Of a DNA stretch of 32,967 nucleotides, positions 15,370 to 21,975 are shown one piece after another; position 1 is the first letter of the stretch; the number at the start of each line of letters is the position of its first letter. Source of the stretch: Vibrio scophthalmi LMG 19158. GTDB lineage: Bacteria > Pseudomonadota > Gammaproteobacteria > Enterobacterales > Vibrionaceae. The stretch lies in contig NZ_AFWE01000069.1 of NCBI RefSeq assembly GCF_000222585.1, positions 1-32,967 of the forward strand, in the 5' to 3' direction. The translations under genes and the position numbers were made by a program. Below the pieces are notes generated by a model. It was given only the letters and a program-made list of their open reading frames with translations. It had not been told where the DNA came from and did not search any database.

Positions 15370-16383
15370 TTATGCCGCAGGTGTTGCACCGAAATGCACT
15401 TTCGCTTCATTGAAGCTTGCGTAACCTTCGTGATCACCTACTGCATAACCTTCATTACGTAGGTATGAGTTTTCATGCTGCTTGCGGTCTTCTACATGCT
15501 CAGACTTACGGTGACGCGTGTTTTTCTGCGTATAAACATGCAAGTTTTTCAGCGTCGTGACTGTCATTCGCATACCAGGGAAGAACGGTGGCGACATCGC
15601 ACGACGACCAGCAATTGAGTTTGGCAATTGTTGCGCAGCCTTCTTCTCTGTTGGCGTTGTTGCTGCGTCATATAAACGCGCCTGTTCGAATGAAAGAAGA
15701 TCAGCACCAACCAACACAATTAGATTCGGGTCGCTTCGTAACGCAGGATGAATCTTGGTGTTAATTAGATCAGATGCCATTGCATCTAAGTTGGTGTAAT
15801 CACCACCGCCATCAGGATCTAGATAAATGTCTACATCAATGATTTGGTCTGGTGATTTTTCTTTCACTAGTTGTTGCCAGCCTTTGTTAACGTCTTCACC
15901 GTTAGGGTTATTCGTTGGGTTCGTTGTTTCCGCTACCGAAGTACCGTTAAAGCCAACACGAATAATGTCTTGCGCGAAATTCAGCGTTGCGTTTTCGTTT
16001 AGACGCTTCATGAACTCGCCAGGCTTACCTGAGTTAGCCCAAACGCTTAATAAATCCCACGTAACAACAGCACATGAGTCGGTTTCAACTAAGGTGTAGG
16101 TATTGCCATCAACACCGCTTGATGTTGTATGACGCCCACCTTTTTTACGGCCTGTATGTAACTTGTTGGTACCAACATCAACAACTTGCCCTGAAATCTG
16201 GTCTACATCTTCAACCGTGATCAGTTTGAGGAAATCAACCGATTCCATCAGCTTGTTTTTTAATGCTGTTTCAACTGGGCCCGAAATAGCGAATTGCTTA
16301 CTCACATCAGGACGAGAAAATACTTCACACTGTTTCGCGCAGTATTCTTCCAGTAATGCACGAGCGGTTTGAGTTAATTGCAT
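15370..16383 (-). CDS. N: major capsid protein (gpN)
   Basis: A 337-aa capsid subunit. P2 gpN is 357 aa. The start MQLTQTARALLEEYCAKQCE and the YAVGDHEGYASFNEAKVHFG tail resemble the P2 capsid family, and the internal GRRAMSPPFFPGMRMTVTTL is typical. In P2 the N-terminus of gpN is cleaved by gpO. It follows the scaffold gene by 13 bp. Confidence 0.9.
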   Translation of the reverse strand: MQLTQTARALLEEYCAKQCEVFSRPDVSKQFAISGPVETALKNKLMESVDFLKLITVEDVDQISGQVVDVGTNKLHTGRKKGGRHTTSSGVDGNTYTLVETDSCAVVTWDLLSVWANSGKPGEFMKRLNENATLNFAQDIIRVGFNGTSVAETTNPTNNPNGEDVNKGWQQLVKEKSPDQIIDVDIYLDPDGGGDYTNLDAMASDLINTKIHPALRSDPNLIVLVGADLLSFEQARLYDAATTPTEKKAAQQLPNSIAGRRAMSPPFFPGMRMTVTTLKNLHVYTQKNTRHRKSEHVEDRKQHENSYLRNEGYAVGDHEGYASFNEAKVHFGATPAA

Positions 16384-16396
16384 TTACTATTGCTCC

Positions 16397-17284
16397 TTAT
16401 GCAAAATGGCTTGTATCTTCCGCCGCACCTTCGCCTTGAGGCTCTTGACCAGGTACTTCTTTCGAAAGGGCGTTGAACTTAGTTTCAAGGCCAGAAACTT
16501 TTTCCATTAGTGGTGCAATAGCCGTATTTAGCGCAGTCGAGAACTGCTCTACTATTGCACCTTCCGGTTTAACTTCTCGTTCTGGCTCAGGTTCTTGCTT
16601 ACTAAACTCTTGCTTGAGCTCTTCTTTCAGCTCGGTTTTCAGCTCACCTTTAAAAGTACTAAATTGCTTTTTCAGTGCAGCTTGTAGTTGTTCTTCGGTC
16701 ACTTCCGTTTCCTCTGGTTCTGGCTGTTCAATTGGTGTTTCTGGCAGTTCCCCACCAGATTGGAAATAGTTTGCGATGGTCGCAAATGCTTGCGCTAACG
16801 GATTGACAGAGTAAAACTCGCTAAGGTCTATTTGCTCCAATGAATCAGTTTCAATCTCTTGAGTTTCACCCGCTTGGCGAGAGAACTTAAGGCGAGTCGT
16901 GCCTGTTGAGGCTGGGGAGTCAGTCACAGCAAGGCCAATCAGGTAAGCTCGCCCCGTCCCTTGGAAGTCTGGGTGCAGCTCGATAGAGGTATAGAGCTTC
17001 TGACCTTTTTTGTTAGCGGAAAGTAATAGCTCATTAGGCGTGATTTTCGCGAGTAATCGCAATTTACCTGCACGTTTTTCGGCTTTAACTTCCGGCACTT
17101 CACCCCAGTTATTACCTTCGAATACGTTCCAATGAGAGCGGGAGTGTTCAGGCCAAATTAGTGCGGCATAAAGTGCAGGTGAATATGACTCACCCATCTC
17201 TTTAATTTGCACTGCGCTAATTTGGCGACCGTCTACGGTAGCGCCTTCAGATGCAACAATATTCCAATCACTGGTTTTGCTCAT
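16397..17284 (-). CDS. O: capsid scaffold and maturation protease (gpO)
   Basis: A 295-aa protein, close to P2 gpO (284 aa). The N-terminal protease domain shows the expected triad: Asp18 (in ATVDGRQ), His47 (in WPEHSRSH) and Ser100 (in KLYTSIELHPDF), against Asp19, His48 and Ser107 of P2. The C-terminal half is a Glu-rich scaffold with repeated KTELKEELKQEFSK-like coiled-coil stretches and a Pro-rich joint at about residue 195. It is the first gene of the late minus-strand operon, and its ATG faces the terminase gene across a 174-bp divergent promoter region. Confidence 0.9.
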   Translation of the reverse strand: MSKTSDWNIVASEGATVDGRQISAVQIKEMGESYSPALYAALIWPEHSRSHWNVFEGNNWGEVPEVKAEKRAGKLRLLAKITPNELLLSANKKGQKLYTSIELHPDFQGTGRAYLIGLAVTDSPASTGTTRLKFSRQAGETQEIETDSLEQIDLSEFYSVNPLAQAFATIANYFQSGGELPETPIEQPEPEETEVTEEQLQAALKKQFSTFKGELKTELKEELKQEFSKQEPEPEREVKPEGAIVEQFSTALNTAIAPLMEKVSGLETKFNALSKEVPGQEPQGEGAAEDTSHFA

Positions 17285-17458
17285 GCTGTCGTTTGCCTAG
17301 TTAATTACGTCAAATGAATCTTGGTCACGGCAAACAATACGCCTTTGACTGACTGCTTTCAGCCACTTCAATTCCTAGTAATTCGGATTTTGGCTAGATC
17401 CGAATTCTTCCGAATTTTGCTTAGCCATTTGCGAGTTTTCAGGGCGTATGATGCAGCT
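17285..17458. promoter_or_regulatory. divergent late promoter region between O and P
   Basis: This is the only intergenic space from which both late operons can start. It contains AATTCGGAT (17380-17388) and ATCCGAATT (17398-17406), a perfect 9-bp inverted repeat with a 9-bp spacer, and a third copy TTCCGAATT ending at 17416. In P2 the equivalent P/O region is activated by Ogr at TGT-N12-ACA-type sites; this motif differs, so the Vibrio-type Ogr may read another sequence, or another regulator acts here. An open frame runs on from the terminase gene to 17321 but has no ribosome-binding site. Confidence 0.6.
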
Positions 17459-19240
17459 ATGGCATATTCAGACGAAATAAAAGAGGCCGCGAAAAAGCTT
17501 TATTTACGCGGGGTACCTCCAAAGGAAATAGCGGCGCAACTTAACCTAAATAGCGACCGCATCATCTATACCTGGGCGGAGAAATTCGGCTGGGCTTTGT
17601 TGTTGAATGAACTTTCTGTTGAGGAAATGATTAACCGCCGATTGGCCGTGTTAATTGATAAAGATGAGAAAAGCGATCAGCAACTTAAAGAGATGGACAA
17701 GCTTATAGACCATCACGTTAAGTTGCTAAAAACTCATGCCGATGCAAAAGCCAAAGCTGAACGTATGCTTTCGCAAGGCAGCTCTAAATCGAACACTACC
17801 GAGCCGTCCAATCAAAGCCGTGGTGGTAGTGGCAACAGTAAGAAAAAAGGCAAAGGCAAAAATAACATCGAGCACCTTTGTGAAGATGATTTTGTCGATT
17901 GGCATGAATCGCTGTTCAAATATCAGCATGTCATGCGTAACAATATAAAGCAGCGTATTCGCAACATCTTAAAATCACGCCAAATTGGTGCGACTTACTA
18001 TTTCAGCGGTGAAGCCTTAGAAGACGCAATTCTAACGGGCGATAACCAAATATTCCTTTCAGCCTCTCGCGCTCAAGCCGAAGTTTTCCGCAGCTACATT
18101 ATCGCAATTGGTAAAGAGTTCTTAGGCATCGAGTTAACCGGCAACCCGATCATTCTTTCTAACGGTGCCGAACTACGCTTTTTATCAACCAACAGCAAAA
18201 CAGCCCAGAGTTACCACGGCCATGTTTATGTCGATGAATATTTCTGGATACCCAAATTTGACGAACTGAACAAACTTGCTTCGGCAATGGCGACGCACAA
18301 GAAGTGGCGCAAAACTTACTTTTCTACGCCATCATCGAAGATGCACCAGGCTTACCCATTTTGGACAGGCGACCAATGGCGTAAAGGCAAAGAATCTCGG
18401 GAAAAAATCGAGTTCCCAACCTTTGAAGAGTTTCGAGACGGTGGACGACTCTGCGACGATAAACAGTGGCGTTATGTTGTCACCATTGAAGATGCCGCCA
18501 ACGGTGGTTGTGACCTATTCGACATTGACGAACTGCGCGAAGAATACAGCCTAGACGACTTCAACAACCTGTTCATGTGCGTGTTTGTTGATGGGTCTCT
18601 GTCTGTATTCAAGTTTTCAGACCTTGAAAAAGGCATGGTGGATGCCGCTCACTGGCAAGACTTCAAGCCAAATAACAAACGACCTTTTGCCCATCGAGAA
18701 GTTTGGTTGGGTTACGACCCAAGCCGAACCCGAGACAACGCATGTTTGGTGGTGGTGGCCCCACCTGTCGTCGCAGGTGAACGGTTCCGCGTACTAGAAA
18801 AGCACTATTGGAAGGGGCTCAACTTTCAATATCACGTTTCAGAAATCGAAAAAGTCTTTAAGCGCTACAAGGTCACTTATATCGGTGTCGATACCACAGG
18901 CATTGGCGGTGGTGTTTGGGATTTGATTTCGAAGAAATACCCACGTGAAGCTCACGCAATCCACTACAGCAACGAAAACAAAAACCGTTTAGTGATGAAG
19001 ATGATCGACATCGTAGAAGCCAAACGACTTCAATTTGATGCCGAACATAAAGACATTGCTATGGCGTTTATGGCGATTAAACGAGTACCGACGGCCAGCG
19101 GTAACGCCATGACATTCAAAGCAGAGCGCAACCAAACCACAGGCCATGCCGATGCGTTCTGGGCTATTTCTCACGCCATTATTAATGAGCCGTTAGACCA
19201 CGCAACTCCAACTAAATCAACTTGGGCAACCGCAGCATGA
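17459..19240 (+). CDS. P: terminase ATPase subunit (gpP)
   Basis: A 593-aa large terminase from the ATG at 17459 ([18 protein letters not shown]), matching P2 gpP (590 aa). A start at 17321 would add 46 residues not found in the family. The N-terminus is a helix-turn-helix (about residues 8-45). SRQIGAT (173-179) replaces the Walker A loop as in P2 terminases, and [10 protein letters not shown] (about 256-265) is Walker B. The C-terminal nuclease part contains [10 protein letters not shown] and [16 protein letters not shown]. It packages DNA by ATP-driven translocation together with gpM and docks on the portal. The stop overlaps the portal start (ATGA). Confidence 0.95.
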   Translation: MAYSDEIKEAAKKLYLRGVPPKEIAAQLNLNSDRIIYTWAEKFGWALLLNELSVEEMINRRLAVLIDKDEKSDQQLKEMDKLIDHHVKLLKTHADAKAKAERMLSQGSSKSNTTEPSNQSRGGSGNSKKKGKGKNNIEHLCEDDFVDWHESLFKYQHVMRNNIKQRIRNILKSRQIGATYYFSGEALEDAILTGDNQIFLSASRAQAEVFRSYIIAIGKEFLGIELTGNPIILSNGAELRFLSTNSKTAQSYHGHVYVDEYFWIPKFDELNKLASAMATHKKWRKTYFSTPSSKMHQAYPFWTGDQWRKGKESREKIEFPTFEEFRDGGRLCDDKQWRYVVTIEDAANGGCDLFDIDELREEYSLDDFNNLFMCVFVDGSLSVFKFSDLEKGMVDAAHWQDFKPNNKRPFAHREVWLGYDPSRTRDNACLVVVAPPVVAGERFRVLEKHYWKGLNFQYHVSEIEKVFKRYKVTYIGVDTTGIGGGVWDLISKKYPREAHAIHYSNENKNRLVMKMIDIVEAKRLQFDAEHKDIAMAFMAIKRVPTASGNAMTFKAERNQTTGHADAFWAISHAIINEPLDHATPTKSTWATAA

Positions 19241-20265
19241 CCGCGCAAATAGAAACTTTAGTCAAACAAGAAGAACGATCACCAGAGTCGGTCTACCACA
19301 TCGACTCAGCACCCGAAGCCATCGACTCAAATAGTTGGATGACTTCATACTCAGATTTGTTTTACAACGACACCGACAACTACTGGGAACCACCCATTTC
19401 ACGCACTGGATTAGCCGATATTGCCAGAGCCAACGCTTATCACGGCTCTTTGTTGATTGCTCGGGCCAACTATGTAGCAGGAAGATTTCAACAAGGTGGT
19501 TCTACTCGCCGCAGACACATTCAAGCCTTTTGCCGCGATTACTTCACCTTTGGTGATGCCGCTTTCTTAAAAATCCGCGATGGCTTCAAACGCGTAGTGC
19601 GTTTACATCCGTTACCAGGCATGTACTTACGTAAACGAAAAAATGGCAACTTCGTTATTCTTGAGCGAGACAACCAGCAACGAGAATACCGCAAAGAAGA
19701 TGTAATCTTCTTGCCTCAGTACGATCCACAACAGCAAATTTATGGGTTGGCTGATTACTTGGGAAGCATTCAGAGCAGCTTGCTTAATAAAGACGCCACA
19801 CTATTTCGCCGCCGCTATTACAAGAACGGTGCGCACATGGGCTTTATCTTTTACGCGACAGACCCTAGCTTGAGCCCAGAAGACGAAGATATGATGAAAA
19901 AAACCATAGCCAGCTCGAAGGGCGTGGGTAACTTCCGCAGCATGTTTGTGAACATCCCGAACGGTAAAGAAAAAGGTATTCAATTAATTCCTGTGGGTGA
20001 CATTGCCACTAAAGATGAGTTTGAGCGAATCAAGAACATCACGGCGCAAGACATTCTTGTAGGCCATCGCTTCCCTGTAGGTAAAGCAGGGATTATCCCG
20101 CAGGGCACCACCAGTTTGGGCGACCCTACCAAGATTGGTAACGAGTACGCCAAAGATGAAATCATTCCAGTATGTGAACTAATTATGGATGAAGTAAACA
20201 GTGACCCCGAGATCCCAAAACGGCTCTATTTAAAGTTTGACACCGACACGGGAACAATTGCATAA
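19237..20265 (+). CDS. Q: portal protein (gpQ)
   Basis: A 342-aa portal from the ATG at 19237, which overlaps the terminase stop (ATGA); P2 gpQ has 344 aa. An alternative ATG at 19222 adds five residues but breaks the overlap. Characteristic portal stretches are [60 protein letters not shown] and [20 protein letters not shown]. It forms the dodecameric ring at the capsid vertex through which DNA enters. It ends 66 bp before ogr. Confidence 0.95.
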   Translation: MTAQIETLVKQEERSPESVYHIDSAPEAIDSNSWMTSYSDLFYNDTDNYWEPPISRTGLADIARANAYHGSLLIARANYVAGRFQQGGSTRRRHIQAFCRDYFTFGDAAFLKIRDGFKRVVRLHPLPGMYLRKRKNGNFVILERDNQQREYRKEDVIFLPQYDPQQQIYGLADYLGSIQSSLLNKDATLFRRRYYKNGAHMGFIFYATDPSLSPEDEDMMKKTIASSKGVGNFRSMFVNIPNGKEKGIQLIPVGDIATKDEFERIKNITAQDILVGHRFPVGKAGIIPQGTTSLGDPTKIGNEYAKDEIIPVCELIMDEVNSDPEIPKRLYLKFDTDTGTIA

Positions 20266-20331
20266 AGCTGTACAAAAACACAGCCATTGACGTAATATTG
20301 TGCTGTCAGTCAGTTCAGTTAGGTCAATGTT

Positions 20332-20583
20332 ATGAGAGTGATTTGCCCAGAGTGCGGCGAGAGAAGCCGCATCCAGAAATCAAATAGAATGAGTACGAAA
20401 TATGCGGATTTGTATTGCTCATGTAGTGACCCAGAATGCGGGCACACTTTCGTGATGAATTTATCATATAGCCACACTCTTAGCCCTAGTGCCAAAACCA
20501 CGTCACAGCTAGCTTTTAATATGGTTAAGGCTTTAGCACCAGAACATAGAGAAGAATTAAAACTACAACTTTCCATGCTATAA
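20332..20583 (+). CDS. ogr: late gene transcription activator (Ogr/Delta)
   Basis: An 83-aa zinc-binding activator. Cysteines C5, C8, C31 and C36 reproduce exactly the C-x2-C-x22-C-x4-C spacing of P2 Ogr, and the downstream CGHTFVMNLSYSHTLSPS matches the conserved segment that follows. Ogr contacts the RNA polymerase alpha subunit and turns on late promoters. Here it is the last gene of the P-Q-ogr unit and so may amplify its own transcription; P2 ogr lies at the end of the tail operon instead. Its last 6 bp overlap, tail to tail, the SOS-controlled gene on the other strand. Confidence 0.9.
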   Translation: MRVICPECGERSRIQKSNRMSTKYADLYCSCSDPECGHTFVMNLSYSHTLSPSAKTTSQLAFNMVKALAPEHREELKLQLSML

Positions 20584-20796
20584 ATTGAAAGTAGGGTTCT
20601 CCGCCTCATCAGCCATCCTGATAATCGACTGGATGGCTTTTATTTTTTCATCATCCAGAAGATGAGCAAACCTTGGTAGTACTCCTTCAAGAAGCACACG
20701 CCCAGCTTCCTCTCTTCCCTCTCCTACCGAACTAACTGCCACACCATCAATGATTACATCCAGAGCTGATTGAAATAGCTGCTTTTCTTTAGACAT
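20578..20796 (-). CDS. SOS-controlled small protein, possible induction regulator
   Basis: A 72-aa protein, MSKEKQLFQSALDVIIDGVA and onward, helical and acidic toward the end. The start is set by an AAGGG site 9 nt before the ATG at 20796 and by a promoter just upstream that contains a LexA box; the longer frame from 20892 would begin upstream of that promoter. It lies between ogr and the rep gene, the place of LexA-controlled tum in phage 186, whose product inactivates CI. It shares no recognised sequence with Tum, which is longer, so an antirepressor or DinI-like role is inference from regulation and position only. A plus-strand terminator for ogr lies inside its coding sequence. Confidence 0.7.
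   Translation of the reverse strand: MSKEKQLFQSALDVIIDGVAVSSVGEGREEAGRVLLEGVLPRFAHLLDDEKIKAIQSIIRMADEAENPTFNL
20611..20648 (+). terminator. terminator of the P-Q-ogr operon
   Basis: AGCCATCC (20611-20618) and GGATGGCT (20631-20638) form a perfect 8-bp stem with a 12-nt loop, followed by TTTATTTTTT. It lies 28 bp past the ogr stop codon. It is inside, and antisense to, the SOS-controlled gene. Confidence 0.8.
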
Positions 20797-21268
20797 ATCA
20801 ATACCCTTACTAATGACACTGTAAATATACTGTATATCCATACAGCTTTCTAGTTGTAATATTAGACAAGCTTCACTCATATGATATTTCATTTATGCTG
20901 CCGTATTGAGCGATTCCCACTCTTGTCGATACGCAGCATCCCTCACACAACGGTAGTGGTGGAGGAAAAAGGCTACTTTCAAACTTTGAGCTACTTGTCA
21001 CAAACAGCAATGAGGCACATTTCACTAAGAAGGTTAAGACACTGAATAAGTTCTAAATGATTTAGTGAGCAGAAGTAACCTATACTTATCAAAAGACTCA
21101 AGGATATTGATTGCTATTGATGTATATTGATTAAAATCAACTCGTCATTTGTTACACAATGGGATTGACGAACCCGTCAAAATGTTAGAGACTTTCGCAG
21201 TTATCAATATAACTATTAAATAATAATTATTATCACTTGTGTGATTATTTATATAAATGGAGGCAAAC
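20797..21268. other. AT-rich intergenic region between divergent accessory genes
   Basis: Besides the LexA promoter, this 470-bp stretch holds an 11-bp bulged hairpin (20895-20906 with 20929-20939). A minus-strand open frame of 33 codons from about 20991 down to its stop near 20894 starts without an ATG, ends in ESLNTAA and looks like the tail of a lost gene. A short palindrome TTGACG-aacc-CGTCAA lies at about 21164-21179 and is a possible operator for the plus-strand cassette. Runs of A and T near 21215-21255 may hold that cassette's promoter. None of these is certain. Confidence 0.35.
20824..20852 (-). promoter_or_regulatory. LexA-controlled promoter (SOS box)
   Basis: On the minus strand TAGAAA (20852-20847) and TATATT (20829-20824) are 17 bp apart, at 4/6 and 5/6 to consensus. 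The 17-bp spacer holds CTGT-N8-ACAG (20830-20845), the perfect LexA core, within TACTGTATATCCATACAG (20828-20845). LexA bound here would block RNA polymerase directly. Transcription would start near 20817 and give a leader of about 20 nt. Confidence 0.88.
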
Positions 21269-21439
21269 ATGAAAAGCACAGCAGCTAGAGCGAGCGCCGC
21301 CATGAAAAGCGGCAAGACACTATCATCGTATAATCTGCCAAAGAAAGTTAAACAAGGCATTGCCGATCGCCATTACTCACAAGAAGAGATCAACTCTCGT
21401 TTTAAAGAGTACCGTAACTCTAAGGCAGCCATTGCTTAA
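21269..21439 (+). CDS. 56-aa basic protein, first gene of accessory cassette
   Basis: The frame opens at 21257, but that ATG overlaps a strong GGAGG site, which points to the ATG at 21269 (MKSTAARASAAMKSGKTLSS). The protein is small, basic and Ser/Ala-rich at the N-terminus, with a C-terminal helix QEEINSRFKEYRNSKAAIA. Its TAA overlaps the ATG of the next gene by one base (TAATG), so the two are translated as a pair. The size and charge would suit an antitoxin or a small partner of the membrane protein, but I recognise no family. Confidence 0.6.
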   Translation: MKSTAARASAAMKSGKTLSSYNLPKKVKQGIADRHYSQEEINSRFKEYRNSKAAIA

Positions 21440-21936
21440 TGTGGAAGCATAATACGTTTGGTGACATCATTGAAGAAGAGGGCGATTTTGTTGGCTATGT
21501 AGCCTACGCCCTTTACAAACAACAAAAAGTCAAATGGATTTATAACTACAAAGATAAAACTGGCGACTATCCTACACCCTCACAAATTGAGACCTATTTT
21601 ACGTCTTTCCACTCGACACCTGAATGCATCGATAAGTATCGTGATGATGCTGAGCGCATGCTCAACGAATACATCGACTTCTCATTCTCTGAAGAACTTT
21701 CAGCTTACCAAGAAGCTGTAAAAGAAGACGAAATAGTAAAAGCTGTCCACAAACCGTTTTGGACTGGAGTAAGAGAAAATGTAGTTGCAGGTATCGTAGC
21801 CTCTCTCCTTACTGGTTTATTATCAATTGGGTTGTGGCTTCACTCTGAAATGAAATCTGCCGAACGTAGAGCTGATTTAATCGATAGAATTCCTGTCGCT
21901 GAAGAAATGAAAGAGTTCTTAAAAGACTCTAAATGA
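21439..21936 (+). CDS. 165-aa single-pass membrane protein, second gene of cassette
   Basis: The soluble N-terminal domain (about residues 7-95) contains FVGYVAYALYKQQKVKWIYNY. The G-x-x-AYxLYKxxK pattern is one I associate with a widespread, uncharacterised domain in bacterial accessory genes, unverified. One membrane helix follows at about 114-134 (VVAGIVASLLTGLLSIGLWL), then a charged 30-residue tail. The pair occupies the ogr-rep interval, where P2 carries tin and old, both exclusion genes. A soluble sensor joined to a membrane helix, preceded by a coupled small gene, is compatible with an abortive-infection or toxin-antitoxin unit. This is inference from architecture and locus; I cannot name a function. 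Confidence 0.65.
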   Translation: MWKHNTFGDIIEEEGDFVGYVAYALYKQQKVKWIYNYKDKTGDYPTPSQIETYFTSFHSTPECIDKYRDDAERMLNEYIDFSFSEELSAYQEAVKEDEIVKAVHKPFWTGVRENVVAGIVASLLTGLLSIGLWLHSEMKSAERRADLIDRIPVAEEMKEFLKDSK

Positions 21937-21939
21937 TAA

Positions 21940-21975
21940 ATTTACCAATCTAACACAATAGTTCATTTACCAATC
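21940..21975. repeat. 11-bp direct repeat at the cassette-rep junction
   Basis: ATTTACCAATC occurs at 21940-21950 and again at 21965-21975, 25 bp apart, flanking the gap between the membrane-protein gene and the convergent rep gene. It could mark the edge of a short inserted cassette or be chance. Confidence 0.4.

Noticed and set aside
17321-17458. N-terminal extension of the terminase ATPase
   Set aside because: It would add 46 residues not seen in P2 gpP and would run through the promoter inverted repeat; ATG at 17459 matches the family length.
20797-20892. Longer N-terminus (104-aa frame) for the SOS-controlled gene
   Set aside because: The first ATG at 20892 lies upstream of the LexA promoter and has no ribosome-binding site; the ATG at 20796 has AAGGG at good distance.
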